Assembly (NCBI GenBank): GCA_029561345.1
Contig: JAKQJC010000043.1
Coordinates: 62,001-126,000 of the forward strand
Source of the DNA: Chloroflexota bacterium
GTDB taxonomy: Bacteria; Chloroflexota; Anaerolineae; Anaerolineales; Anaerolineaceae
Length of the DNA: 64,000 nt
Direction of reading: 5' to 3'
Shown piece after piece: positions 26,409 through 35,070 of this stretch; position 1 is the first letter of the stretch, and each line of letters begins with the position of its first letter. A model generated the notes under the pieces. It was not told the origin of the DNA. It saw only the letters and a list, made by a program, of their open reading frames with translations, and did not search any database. Position numbers and translations under genes: made by a program.

Positions 26409-27026
26409 ATGGAGGTAATCTGGATGACTTTTACAGGGCTGGTGCAAACCCTGGGCGGGCTGCTGGCTTTTTTCACCCTGGCTGTGTTGCTCTACGGCAT
26501 CTGGCGCGGGGCGCGCCAGCCCTCCGGCCGCATTCACGGCCGCCTGCCCGCCTGGCGCCAAGCATGGTGGTTTTACCTTGCCGGCACGCTGGTCTATTTG
26601 GGACTCAGCGCCCTGGGCTGGATCCCCTTGCCGCTGAACCCGGCCCTGCAGCAGGCGCTGTTGATTCCAGGCTGCCTGCTTTATTTTCCCGGTATGGGGC
26701 TGGTGCTGTGGGGAAGGCTGGCGTTGGGGCGCAATTATTATGTTTCCACCAGCCAGGGGGCACTGCTGCTGGCCGGGCAAAGCCTGGTCACCGGCGGGCC
26801 TTACGCCCTGGTGCGCCACCCCATGTACAGCGGCCTGGTTCTGGCCGGGCTGGGCAGCCTGCTGCTGTATGCCACCTGGACCAGTCTTTTCTTTGCCCTT
26901 TTTGCCCCGGTTGTGCTGCTGCGCGCGCGCCACGAGGAGGCCGCCCTGCAGGCTGAATTTGGCGCCGCCTGGCAGGCCTACTGTCGGCGCGTACCGGCCT
27001 TTTTTCCCCGCCTCTGGCGCAGGTGA
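26409..27026 (+). CDS. Isoprenylcysteine carboxyl methyltransferase/phospholipid methyltransferase family protein
   Basis: This membrane protein of about 205 residues has 4-5 hydrophobic helices. The C-terminal SAM-binding signature reads VTGGPYALVRHPMYSGLV, then RHEEAALQAEFGAAWQAYCRRV. The family methylates lipid-like or isoprenoid substrates in the membrane. Two starts are possible: the ATG at 26409, at the predicted transcription start (leaderless), and one at 26424 (200 residues), preceded by GGAGG at 26411-26415. The second has the normal ribosome site. The substrate is unknown. Confidence 0.85.
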   Translation: MEVIWMTFTGLVQTLGGLLAFFTLAVLLYGIWRGARQPSGRIHGRLPAWRQAWWFYLAGTLVYLGLSALGWIPLPLNPALQQALLIPGCLLYFPGMGLVLWGRLALGRNYYVSTSQGALLLAGQSLVTGGPYALVRHPMYSGLVLAGLGSLLLYATWTSLFFALFAPVVLLRARHEEAALQAEFGAAWQAYCRRVPAFFPRLWRR

Positions 27027-27073
27027 AGCCAGGGATCACCCCTGCCCGTCCTTCGCCGCAATGAACTCTATGA

Positions 27074-27079
27074 TAAAAT
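27074..27079 (+). promoter_or_regulatory. -10 box of uvrC (leaderless start)
   Basis: TAAAAT lies six bases before the uvrC ATG at 27086. No ribosome binding site precedes the ATG and no good -35 was found. Confidence 0.45.
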
Positions 27080-27085
27080 TGCAGC

Positions 27086-28954
27086 ATGGATGTATCTGAA
27101 CACGTGCAAGGGATTCTGGATACCCTGCCCAACCGCCCCGGCTGCTATTTGATGAAGAATGCCAACGGCGAAATTATTTATGTGGGCAAGGCCATCAACC
27201 TGCGCAACCGCGTGCGTTCCTATTTTCACAACAGCGCTGAACACGATTTTAAAACCCGCCAGATGGTGCGCCACATCGCCCATATAGACTGGATTGTGGT
27301 GGCTTCAGAACTGGAGGCACTCATCCTTGAGATGAACCTCATCAAAAAGCACCGCCCGCGCTACAACATCCGCCTCAAAGACGATAAACGCTATCCCTAT
27401 ATTAAAGTCCACTGGTCCAGCGATTTTCCTAAAATCACCGTCACCCGCCAGATGAGTGAAGACGGCTCGCGCTATTTTGGTCCTTACACCAGTGTGTGGG
27501 CGGTGCACCAGACCCTGGATGTGCTGCGGCGCATTTTCCCCTATATCAGCTGCGACCGCACCATTACCGGGCAGGACCCGCGCGCCTGCCTGTATTACGA
27601 CATCAAGCTGTGCAGCGGCCCCTGCATCGGTGCCATTCAAAAGGCGCAGTACCGTCAGATGATGGACGACCTGTGCCTGTTTCTGCAGGGACGCACCGAG
27701 CCGGTGGTGGACCGCCTGCGGGCCGAAATGGAAAAAGCCGCTGAAGAGCTGCGCTTCGAACAGGCCGCCGGCCTGCGCGATCAGATCAACGCCATTGACC
27801 GGGTGGTGGAAAAACAGAAGGTCATTTCATCTGAACAGATCGATTCAGACGTCATCGCCATGGCGCGCGAAAACGGCGAAGCCTGCGTGCAGATCTTCTT
27901 CATCCGCGCCGGCAAGCTGATTGGCCGCGAATATTTCGTGCTCGAAGGCACCGAAGAGGCCGCCGACAGCGAGGTGATTGCCACCTTCCTCAAGCAGTTC
28001 TACGCCGAAGCCGCCACCATTCCCCCCCAGGTGCTGCTGCCCAATGAGGTGGAAGAGGTCAACATCATCCAGCAGTGGCTGCGCACCCGCGGCGCCGGCC
28101 GCACGGTGGAAATCAGTGTACCGAAAGAAGGCCCCTCGCACGAATTGATCCATATGGCTGCTGAAAACGCCGCCGAAACCCTCTCGGCTCTGCGCGCCCA
28201 ATGGGAAACCGACAAGGGCCGCCAGACCGAAGCCCTGGCCGAGCTGCAGCAGGCGCTGAGCCTGGCCGAACCGCCCAACCGCATTGAATGTTACGACATT
28301 TCCAACACCCAGGGTACCGCATCGGTGGCCAGCATGGTGGTTTTTGAGCAAGGTGTGCCCGCCAAGAAACATTACCGCCATTTCAACATTCAAAGCGTGG
28401 TGGGGCCGGACGACTTCGCCAGCATGGAAGAGGTGCTGACGCGGCGTTTCAGGCGCTGGCAGGCCGCGCAAGAAATGCTGGCGGGGCAAACGCCAGGCAA
28501 GCCGCCAGATGAATCCTTTGCCCGCCTGCCCGATCTGCTGATGGTGGATGGCGGCAAGGGCCAGCTTGGCCGGGCGGTGAAGGTGCTGGCTGAATTTGGC
28601 CTGACGGACAAGGTGCCGGTGACCGGCCTGGCCAAGCAGGAAGAAGAACTGTTTGTGCCCGGAAAGGAAACTTCGCTGCTGCTGCCGCGCCACTCGCAGG
28701 GGCTCTACCTCATCCAGCGCATCCGCGATGAAGCCCACCGTTTTGCCATCACTGCGCACCGCAAGCGCCGCTCGAAAGAAGGCCTGGCCTCACGTCTCGA
28801 TGCCGTCCCTGGCATTGGGCCGGCGCGCCGGCGCCTGCTGCTGACCCATTTTGGCTCCATTGACAGCATTCTGGCGGCATCCGTCGAAGAATTGACCGCC
28901 GTCCGCGGCATCACTGAAGAAATTGCCCGTGCGATTAAAGCGCATTTAGAGTAA
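27086..28954 (+). CDS. uvrC: Excinuclease ABC subunit C
   Basis: The 622-residue nucleotide-excision repair endonuclease incises on both sides of DNA lesions with UvrA and UvrB. An N-terminal GIY-YIG domain (about 15-95; NRPGCYLMKN, EIIYVGKAINLRNRVRSYF) is followed by a UVR motif (about 205-240; EMEKAAEELRFEQAAGLRDQ) that binds UvrB. The RNase H-like UvrC domain has the catalytic DISNTQG and LLMVDGGKGQL. A C-terminal helix-hairpin-helix pair (VPGIGPARRRLLL, VRGITEEIARAI) completes it. It is full length for the family. No ribosome site is present and the start appears leaderless. Confidence 0.96.
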   Translation: MDVSEHVQGILDTLPNRPGCYLMKNANGEIIYVGKAINLRNRVRSYFHNSAEHDFKTRQMVRHIAHIDWIVVASELEALILEMNLIKKHRPRYNIRLKDDKRYPYIKVHWSSDFPKITVTRQMSEDGSRYFGPYTSVWAVHQTLDVLRRIFPYISCDRTITGQDPRACLYYDIKLCSGPCIGAIQKAQYRQMMDDLCLFLQGRTEPVVDRLRAEMEKAAEELRFEQAAGLRDQINAIDRVVEKQKVISSEQIDSDVIAMARENGEACVQIFFIRAGKLIGREYFVLEGTEEAADSEVIATFLKQFYAEAATIPPQVLLPNEVEEVNIIQQWLRTRGAGRTVEISVPKEGPSHELIHMAAENAAETLSALRAQWETDKGRQTEALAELQQALSLAEPPNRIECYDISNTQGTASVASMVVFEQGVPAKKHYRHFNIQSVVGPDDFASMEEVLTRRFRRWQAAQEMLAGQTPGKPPDESFARLPDLLMVDGGKGQLGRAVKVLAEFGLTDKVPVTGLAKQEEELFVPGKETSLLLPRHSQGLYLIQRIRDEAHRFAITAHRKRRSKEGLASRLDAVPGIGPARRRLLLTHFGSIDSILAASVEELTAVRGITEEIARAIKAHLE

Positions 28955-28987
28955 AATTAAGTATTAATATCGGTCTGGAGGTTGCGC

Positions 28988-29296
28988 GTGAAAACGTATG
29001 AAACAGCTCTTTGCCCCAAATGCGGCGGCGAAATAAAATTAAGCTACAAAGAAGAAGAATTGACCTGCCCGGCATGCCAGGTGAAGCTGGTGGCGACCCT
29101 TAACAAGAAAGGTCACCGGGTGATTCGCGCCGCTGAATCGCGCATCAAGCCCAAAGCTGAAAAAACCGCCCCTGCATCAGCGCCCCGCCCGCGGGTCAAC
29201 CCTGCGCAGCGTGCTGCTGCCATTCAACGGGTGCTGTTTTCCATTGTGGCCATCATCATTGTGCTTTCAATGATTCTGGCCCTGATTGCCATGTGA
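28988..29296 (+). CDS. Small zinc-ribbon protein with a C-terminal membrane helix
   Basis: The 102-residue protein has an N-terminal CPKCGGEIKLSYKEEELTC segment (two CxxC knuckles, CPKC and CPAC). A Lys/Ala/Pro-rich linker and a hydrophobic helix near the end (about 80-100) follow. It is tail-anchored. The GTG start at 28988 has GGAGGT five bases upstream. It could sense zinc or recruit a partner to the membrane; not identified. Confidence 0.65.
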   Translation: MKTYETALCPKCGGEIKLSYKEEELTCPACQVKLVATLNKKGHRVIRAAESRIKPKAEKTAPASAPRPRVNPAQRAAAIQRVLFSIVAIIIVLSMILALIAM

Positions 29297-29312
29297 AGAG
29301 AAAGGCCATCGC

Positions 29313-29612
29313 ATGAAACACTTTATCGTTGAAATCACCTACCTGGTTCCAGTTGAAGCCCTGGCTGAGATTTTGCCGCATCACCGCGCCTTCCTGCAGA
29401 CCGGTTACGAACGCGGTCTGCTGCTTCTTTCAGGCCCGCAGTCGCCCCGCGTGGGCGGCATGGTGGTGGCGCGTGCCGAAAGCCTTGAAAAACTGCAGGC
29501 TTTTTTCAAAGATGATCCTTACCAGCAGAATAAAGTGGCTGAATACCGCTATGTCGAATTTGAACCGGTCAAACACCAGGCTTTCCTGGCCGATTGGGTT
29601 AACCCCGACTGA
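29313..29612 (+). CDS. YciI-like (YCII-related) protein
   Basis: The 99-residue dimeric alpha+beta barrel protein begins FIVEITYLVPVEALAEILPHHRAFLQ. The His-Arg pair matches the conserved active-site His of the family, and SGPQSPRVGG and FFKDDPYQQNKVAEYRYVEF match its remaining pattern. Some members have dehydrochlorinase or other activities; most are uncharacterised. The ribosome site is weak. It lies in a run of genes downstream of uvrC. Confidence 0.82.
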   Translation: MKHFIVEITYLVPVEALAEILPHHRAFLQTGYERGLLLLSGPQSPRVGGMVVARAESLEKLQAFFKDDPYQQNKVAEYRYVEFEPVKHQAFLADWVNPD

Positions 29613-29624
29613 AAGAGGTGGCAT

Positions 29625-30359
29625 ATGCATATTGGCAAAGAGTTCCTTTCCAAAACGCGTTACCCGTTCCTCACCCTGTCGCTGCAAAAACAGGGGCAGC
29701 CCCAGCCGCCGCTGGAACTGCCGCTGCCCCCCGGTGAGGTCATTCCCCTGCCCAAACCTGCCGAGGTGATTGTGCCAGCCATGGACCTGCGGACCGCCAT
29801 TGAACAGCGCGTCACGCACCGCCAGTACAGCTCTGATGGCATTTCGATGGAGGAACTGTCCTTCTTGCTGTGGTGCACCCAGGGCATCCGCGATGCCTCG
29901 AACCCCAAGGTCACCATGCGCACGGTGCCTTCGGCCGGCGCGCGCCATCCTCTGGAGACCATCCTGCTGGTGAACAATGTGGCCGGCCTGAAATCCGGTC
30001 TGTACCGCTATGCCGCCAGCCAGCACGGCCTGGTGAAACTGGAAGCCCCGGCTGATGTGGCCCAGCAGCTCAGCCAGGCCTGCCTGCAGCAAAAGCATGT
30101 GCTCACCAGCGCAGTGACCTTCTTCTGGGTCGCCGTCGCCGAGCGCACCTTCTGGCGTTACAGCGAGCGCAGCTACCGCTATTTCTTCCTGGATGCCGGG
30201 CATGTCTGCCAGAATTTGTATCTGGCGGCTGAAGCCATTGATTGCGGGGTTTGCGCCATCGGAGCCTATGACGACGACCTGACCAACCAGCTTTTGGGCG
30301 TGGATGGTGATGCCGTGTTCACCGTTTACGGCGCGACCCTGGGCAAGAAAGGCCGCTGA
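29625..30359 (+). CDS. SagB/ThcOx family nitroreductase-type dehydrogenase
   Basis: The 244-residue FMN-dependent oxidoreductase has RVTHRQYSSDGISMEELSFLLWCTQGI, RTVPSAGARHPLETILLVNN and SGLYRY, followed by the C-terminal nitroreductase part (DAGHVCQNLYLAAEAIDCGVC, AIGAYDDD). SagB homologs oxidise azolines in RiPP maturation, but many stand alone. No precursor peptide, YcaO or other RiPP gene is nearby. GAGGTG precedes the ATG, and the next gene starts five bases after the stop. Confidence 0.88.
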   Translation: MHIGKEFLSKTRYPFLTLSLQKQGQPQPPLELPLPPGEVIPLPKPAEVIVPAMDLRTAIEQRVTHRQYSSDGISMEELSFLLWCTQGIRDASNPKVTMRTVPSAGARHPLETILLVNNVAGLKSGLYRYAASQHGLVKLEAPADVAQQLSQACLQQKHVLTSAVTFFWVAVAERTFWRYSERSYRYFFLDAGHVCQNLYLAAEAIDCGVCAIGAYDDDLTNQLLGVDGDAVFTVYGATLGKKGR

Positions 30360-30364
30360 TCCCC

Positions 30365-31108
30365 ATGTCAATGACCCTTTCCGTGGTTGTTCCGGCTTAT
30401 AACGAAGAGAGAACCATCCTGCAGGTGCTGCTGGCCCTCCAGGAAAAAGTGCCGCAAATCACCGAGATCATTGTGGTGGATGACGGCTCGCGGGATCAGA
30501 CCGCCGCCCTGGTGGAAAAAGCTGCCGCAGCCGATGAGCGCATTCGCCTGATCCGCCAGCCGCAGAACCAGGGCAAAACCGCCGCCCTGCGCACCGGCTT
30601 TGCCGCCTCAAATGGAGATATTGTCATTGTGCAGGACGCCGACCTGGAGTATGACCCTGCCGATATCCAGCATGTCATTGACCCCATTCTTGAAGATAAG
30701 GCTGATGTGGTCTTTGGCTCGCGCTTTCTGGTGCGGCGTGCCGCGCGGATTCTCTATTTCCGCCATTACATGGCCAACCGTTTTCTGACGTTTTGCTCGA
30801 ACCTGCTGACGGACATCAATTTCAGCGATGTGGAAACCTGCTACAAGGCCTTCCGCGGCGATATCATCCGCAAAATGATCATCACCTCCTCTGGTTTTGG
30901 CTTTGAAATTGAGGTCACGGCCAAAATCGCCAAGCTGGGCTGCCGGGTTTATGAAGTGCCGATTTCCTATTATGGGCGCACCTACCAGGAAGGCAAGAAA
31001 ATCGGCTGGAAAGACGGCCTTGATGCATTGTATTATATTTTTAAATTCAACTGGTTTTGCAGCATGGAAGAAGCTTTCATCGAAAAGCCAGTGTTCCCCT
31101 CCGGGTGA
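30365..31108 (+). CDS. Family 2 glycosyltransferase (polyprenol-phosphate mannose/glucose synthase-like)
   Basis: The 247-residue GT-A fold protein has SVVVPAYNEERTILQVLLAL, IIVVDDGSRDQTAALVE, QNQGKTAALRTGF, IVIVQDADLEYDPADIQ (DXD-like site) and GSRFL, followed by DVETCYKAFRGD and the C-terminal EVPISYYGRTYQEGKKIGW segment. This is the DPM1/GtrB branch without transmembrane helices. It is the last gene of the unit starting at uvrC. It probably makes polyprenyl-phosphate sugar for envelope glycosylation. Confidence 0.9.
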   Translation: MSMTLSVVVPAYNEERTILQVLLALQEKVPQITEIIVVDDGSRDQTAALVEKAAAADERIRLIRQPQNQGKTAALRTGFAASNGDIVIVQDADLEYDPADIQHVIDPILEDKADVVFGSRFLVRRAARILYFRHYMANRFLTFCSNLLTDINFSDVETCYKAFRGDIIRKMIITSSGFGFEIEVTAKIAKLGCRVYEVPISYYGRTYQEGKKIGWKDGLDALYYIFKFNWFCSMEEAFIEKPVFPSG

Positions 31109-31169
31109 GAGACCCCGAATTTTTCAGCTTTGATTTTTTTCACCCCCCGGTAATCCTGCCGCACTGATC

Positions 31170-31209
31170 CATCTGCTCCTTTCCTGATGAAGAAGAAAAG
31201 GAGCAGATG
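31170..31209 (+). terminator. Perfect inverted repeat after the glycosyltransferase
   Basis: CATCTGCTCCTTT (31170-31182) pairs with AAAGGAGCAGATG (31197-31209). A T-run follows 15-20 bases later (near 31225), later than normal, so it may be a terminator or a processing hairpin for the next gene. Confidence 0.45.
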
Positions 31210-31243
31210 CATTCTGACCGCATTTTTTTTATCAGGAGATCGC

Positions 31244-32329
31244 ATGCCCACCTTCCCATCCTCCCTCGAGACCGTCTTTCAGCCCCTCCAGCACCACCTG
31301 GCAGCTGCGGCCATTCTGCAGGGCAGCGTGGCTGCCAGCCTCTTTGCTGATGACCCCGCCGCGCCCCGCGCTGCTCTGCTCAAAGCCGGCCACCGCGCCT
31401 TGCTGGCCGGCCAACCCACCCCGGAATTTATCTCCCGCCTGGCGCGGTATTTTTTGGATGACGTGTACCCGGCCGGCCAGCAGGCCGGCGAGGAGCTCTT
31501 CATCCTTTACCCCGCGCCCAACTGGGAACCTTTCATCGCTGATGTTCTGCCCGGCAAGGACCCCATCTCCACCAGACGGGAATATTATGAACTCTGCCCA
31601 TCCGGACCGGTCCTCTTTGACGGCCTGCCCGGCGGCCTGACCCTGCGCGCGGTGGATGCGGCCCTGCTGGCCGAAGACGGCCTGGAAGGCATGGATGACC
31701 TGCGTGAGGAAATGGTCTCTGAGCGCGCCTCGGTGGAAGACTTTTTACAGCATTCTTTCGGCTTTATCGCCCTCAGCGGAAACACCCTGGCAGGCTGGTG
31801 CCTCTCAGAATACAACACACCCGAAGCCTGCGAATTTGGCATTGCCGCCCTGCCCGGATTCCGCCAGCGCGGGCTGGCCACCGCCCTGGCCCGGGCCTGC
31901 ATGGCTGAGGGCCAGCGGCGCGGGGTGGTGCGTTTCGGCTGGCACTGCTTTGCCGATAACACCCCTTCCGTGGCCACCGCCCTGCGCCTGGGTTTCCAGA
32001 AGAAGCTCGATTATCCCGCCTACCTGGCCTTTTACGATGAAACCGTCAGCCTGGCCGTCAACGGCCGTTTTTGCCTTGACCGCGGCGACCCGGCAGCCGC
32101 CCGCGCCTGGTATCAGAAAGCCCTCGACCGCGGCGCCGCCAGCCCGTGGATTGACCTGGGCATGGCCCGCGCCGCGGCCGCCCTCGGGCAGCCTGATGAA
32201 GCCTTTGCCTGGCTGAACAGCGCCTTTGAGAAGGGCTTCCATGACCGCGATGATCTGCTGATGCTGCCGCAATTAATCACCCTTCAAGCTGACCCGCGCT
32301 GGGGTGACCTGCTGGCAAAAATGGCGTAA
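31244..32329 (+). CDS. GNAT acetyltransferase with C-terminal TPR-like region
   Basis: The 361-residue protein has an N-terminal part (1-110) that is unassigned. The GNAT core (about 160-275) includes GFIALSGNTLAGWCLSEYN, EFGIAALPGFRQRGLATALARA (acetyl-CoA loop) and SVATALRLGF. The C-terminal 75 residues are TPR-like (GDPAAARAWYQKALDRGAA, LGQPDEAFAWLNSAFEKG). AGGAG precedes the ATG. The combination resembles Firmicutes GNAT proteins with tandem domains. The acceptor is unknown. Confidence 0.75.
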   Translation: MPTFPSSLETVFQPLQHHLAAAAILQGSVAASLFADDPAAPRAALLKAGHRALLAGQPTPEFISRLARYFLDDVYPAGQQAGEELFILYPAPNWEPFIADVLPGKDPISTRREYYELCPSGPVLFDGLPGGLTLRAVDAALLAEDGLEGMDDLREEMVSERASVEDFLQHSFGFIALSGNTLAGWCLSEYNTPEACEFGIAALPGFRQRGLATALARACMAEGQRRGVVRFGWHCFADNTPSVATALRLGFQKKLDYPAYLAFYDETVSLAVNGRFCLDRGDPAAARAWYQKALDRGAASPWIDLGMARAAAALGQPDEAFAWLNSAFEKGFHDRDDLLMLPQLITLQADPRWGDLLAKMA

Positions 32330-32464
32330 AATTACCTCGACGACTTTGATGATGGGATATTTCGCCCTACCTTTTTACCAGTCATTTAACCGCACGTGCG
32401 TATTTCGTCCCACAAAGTAGGATAAAAACACCACCCAATAAACTCCCTGAAAGGAAGGTTTTCC

Positions 32465-33919
32465 ATGCCGCGAATCAATCGTTCCACTCCCGAAGCCCTG
32501 GGCATTCCGTCTTCCGCCATCCTGGCTTTCATCAACGCCATTGAGGCGCAGCAGATCGGCCTGCACAGCTTCATGCTGGTGCGCCACGGACAGGTGGCTG
32601 CCGAAGGCTGGTGGCAGCCCTATGCCCCTGAGCGGCACCACACCCTCTTTTCCCTGACCAAAAGTTTCACTTCCACCGCCGTCGGCCTGGCCGTCAGCGA
32701 GGGCCGTTTGAGCCTGGATGATGCGGTAATTTCCTTCTTTCCGGATCGCCTTCCGGCTCGGGTGAGCCGGCACCTGGCCGCCATGAAGGTGCGCCACCTG
32801 TTGGGCATGGCCACCGGACACCACAAAGACACCACCATGGCCCTCTTCAAATCGCCGGATGGCGATTGGGTGCGCGCCTTCCTGGCGCAGCCGGTGAAGC
32901 ATGCCCCGGGCGCGCCGTTCGTCTATAACAACGGCGCCACCTACATGCTTTCAGCCATCCTGCAAAGCCTCACCGGCCAGACCCTTTTCGATTATCTCAC
33001 CCCGCGCCTCTTTGAACCCCTGGGCATCAACCCGCCCGGCTGGGAATCAGACCCGCGCGGCATCAACGCCGGGGCTTTTGGCCTGGCCCTGCGCACCGAA
33101 GACATTGCCTGCTTTGGCCAGCTCTACCTGCAGAAGGGCCAGTGGCAGGGCCGCCAGCTCATCCCGGCAGCCTGGGTGGAACAGGCCACTTCAATTCAAA
33201 CGCAGCACATCAAGAAAACCGATAACGATTGGGAACAGGGCTACGGCTTCCAGTTCTGGCGCTGCCGCCACAACGCCTACCGCGGCGACGGGGCCTTCGG
33301 CCAGTTCTGCCTGGGGATGCCTGACCAGGATGCCGTGCTGGCCATGACTTCTGGCCAGAATGACATGCAGGCCGTGCTCGACCAGGTGTGGGCGCACCTG
33401 CTGCCGGCTTTCCAGGCAGAAGTGCTGCCCGCAAATCCGGCCGTCCTGACGGAGCTCTCTGCCCGCGCGGCCGCCCTCAGGCTGCCCCTGCCGGCCGGCG
33501 CGCCCAATTCTCCCCTGGCAGCCGGGCTTTCAGGCAAAACATTCAAGCTGCGATCCAACCGTGTGCTCAAGCTCAGCACCGCGCGCTTTGATTTTGCCCC
33601 CGGCCAGGTGACTCTGACCCTCAACGGCGCAAAGGGTGAGGATGTGCTGCCCGCGGGCAGTGCCGCCTGGCTGCCTGGCCTCAGCCGGCTGGACCCGGCA
33701 GGAGAGCAGCCCGTGGCCTCGGCTTACGCCTGGACGGCGCCAGATACCCTGGAGCTCAAATGCTATTTTGTTAACACGCCCTTCTGCCACACCCTCACCG
33801 CTCATTTCACCGGAACAGACGTGAAAATTGAGCACACGGTCAATGTGTCCTTTGGTCCCACGCGCTTCCCTGACCTGCATGGGACGCAGGTAAAAACAAA
33901 ACCTGGGCTTCAGGCATAA
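32465..33919 (+). CDS. Serine hydrolase, class C beta-lactamase/penicillin-binding protein family
   Basis: The 484-residue protein has the SxxK nucleophile motif (SLTK, S63 and K66), the YxN motif (VYNNGATY, about 157) and GDGAFGQFCLGM in place of the usual KTG. A C-terminal extension (about 310-484) is beta-rich. No signal peptide is seen, so it may be cytoplasmic, like some esterase/6-aminohexanoate-dimer hydrolases (EstB/NylB type). The ATG has AAAGGAAGG upstream. The substrate is unknown. Confidence 0.85.
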   Translation: MPRINRSTPEALGIPSSAILAFINAIEAQQIGLHSFMLVRHGQVAAEGWWQPYAPERHHTLFSLTKSFTSTAVGLAVSEGRLSLDDAVISFFPDRLPARVSRHLAAMKVRHLLGMATGHHKDTTMALFKSPDGDWVRAFLAQPVKHAPGAPFVYNNGATYMLSAILQSLTGQTLFDYLTPRLFEPLGINPPGWESDPRGINAGAFGLALRTEDIACFGQLYLQKGQWQGRQLIPAAWVEQATSIQTQHIKKTDNDWEQGYGFQFWRCRHNAYRGDGAFGQFCLGMPDQDAVLAMTSGQNDMQAVLDQVWAHLLPAFQAEVLPANPAVLTELSARAAALRLPLPAGAPNSPLAAGLSGKTFKLRSNRVLKLSTARFDFAPGQVTLTLNGAKGEDVLPAGSAAWLPGLSRLDPAGEQPVASAYAWTAPDTLELKCYFVNTPFCHTLTAHFTGTDVKIEHTVNVSFGPTRFPDLHGTQVKTKPGLQA

Positions 33920-33939
33920 CACCACCCGGCGCGCAATCT

Positions 33940-34728
33940 ATGATTATTCATAAAAATCAGCTCAAGCTGCCGGATAGAAAAGGGCGGGTTCTTTCATACA
34001 CAGAAATGGGAAAGCCGGATGGCTTTCCCATTATCATCCATCACGGCCTGATCGCCAGCATCAGCGGCATTTTCATCTTTGAAAAACTGGCTGCTGCTGG
34101 CGTTCGCCTCATTTGCCCGGCCCGGCCGGGTTACGGCGAATCCTCTCCATTTTGCCTGAAAAACGTGGCTGAATGGGGACATGTGGCGGCGGAGCTGGTG
34201 AAAGCCCTTGAACTGGACCGCTTTGATGTGCTGGGCATCTCCTCTGGCGCGCCATACAGCTATGCTGCCGCCTGGCGGCTGCCGAAGCAAATTCGTCATG
34301 TTTATATTCTCAGCGGCACCCCGGCCCTTTATGCCGCGCAAGTTCAGGCCTGCTGGCCTTATCCCCTCAGTCAAAAGGCCACCCTGCCTGAAATGCAAGC
34401 CCTGGCCCGCGATCTGTTTTTTACCGGCCTGACGTCAGAAGCCTATGAAACGGATGACATCCGCGATTCCATGATGAATGAGGCTTTCGGCGTGGGCCAG
34501 GACCTGCTGATCCGCTGCCAGGATTGGGGCTTTTCATTATCCGGGGTGACCGCGCCGGTGTTCATGCGCCACAGCCGGGCTGATGAAGCTGTGCCTTTTA
34601 TGACGGCAGAAATCACCGCCGGGCTGCTGCCCGCCTGCCGTCTGGAGATTCGCGAAAATGAGCCCCATTTTTCCCGGGCGGTGCTGGATGACTTTATCCA
34701 GACGGGCATCATCCCAAAATTAAAATAA
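33940..34728 (+). CDS. Alpha/beta hydrolase
   Basis: The 262-residue protein contains the oxyanion HHGLIAS and the nucleophile elbow GISSG (Ser 101). An Asp in SRADEAVPF and a His in NEPHFSRA complete a likely triad. No signal peptide is seen. It begins 20 bases after the serine hydrolase gene with no clear ribosome site, so it is probably co-transcribed. Substrate unknown; possible esterase or haloperoxidase-type. Confidence 0.85.
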   Translation: MIIHKNQLKLPDRKGRVLSYTEMGKPDGFPIIIHHGLIASISGIFIFEKLAAAGVRLICPARPGYGESSPFCLKNVAEWGHVAAELVKALELDRFDVLGISSGAPYSYAAAWRLPKQIRHVYILSGTPALYAAQVQACWPYPLSQKATLPEMQALARDLFFTGLTSEAYETDDIRDSMMNEAFGVGQDLLIRCQDWGFSLSGVTAPVFMRHSRADEAVPFMTAEITAGLLPACRLEIRENEPHFSRAVLDDFIQTGIIPKLK

Positions 34729-34730
34729 AA

Positions 34731-34760
34731 ACAGCGCCATTTTACGGCGCTGTCTCATTT
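34731..34760 (+). terminator. Rho-independent terminator
   Basis: ACAGCGCC (34731-34738) pairs with GGCGCTGT (34746-34753), followed by a T-rich stretch. Confidence 0.8.
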
Positions 34761-34845
34761 TCCCTTATCGGAGCGAACCTGTTCCTTGGGGCAAGGCATT
34801 CCCCCAACACACAACCGGGCCTTCTTGCCGGGGCAGGCTCGCTCC

Positions 34846-35061
34846 TCACTTTCTTTCCACCACCTGGTATCCCAGGCGGACCACGCCATCGGCGATGGCG
34901 CCGTCATTCACCAAATTCTCGTCAAACACCACCACCATCTCCCCTTTGCGGTAGCTGGCTTCCACCGTTTGCACCCCTGGCAGCATGTCTTCCAGTTCCT
35001 GCAGGCGCATGGCGCACATGCCGCATTCCATGCCTTCAATTTGATACGTCTTTTTGATCAT
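34846..35061 (-). CDS. Heavy-metal-associated (HMA) domain protein, CopZ-like chaperone
   Basis: The 71-residue protein is a single ferredoxin-like HMA domain with the metal-binding motif GMECGMC (Cys 13 and 16), as in CopZ and the N-terminal domain of CopA. It shuttles Cu(I) between proteins in the cytoplasm. AGGAGG precedes the start. It is the downstream gene of a minus-strand pair with the SafE-like membrane protein, and divergent from copA. Confidence 0.9.
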   Translation of the reverse strand: MIKKTYQIEGMECGMCAMRLQELEDMLPGVQTVEASYRKGEMVVVFDENLVNDGAIADGVVRLGYQVVERK

Positions 35062-35070
35062 CCTTCCTCC

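Noticed and set aside
29625-30359. RiPP gene cluster around the SagB-type oxidoreductase
   Set aside because: No YcaO, precursor peptide, peptidase or exporter nearby; the neighbours are repair and glycosylation genes.
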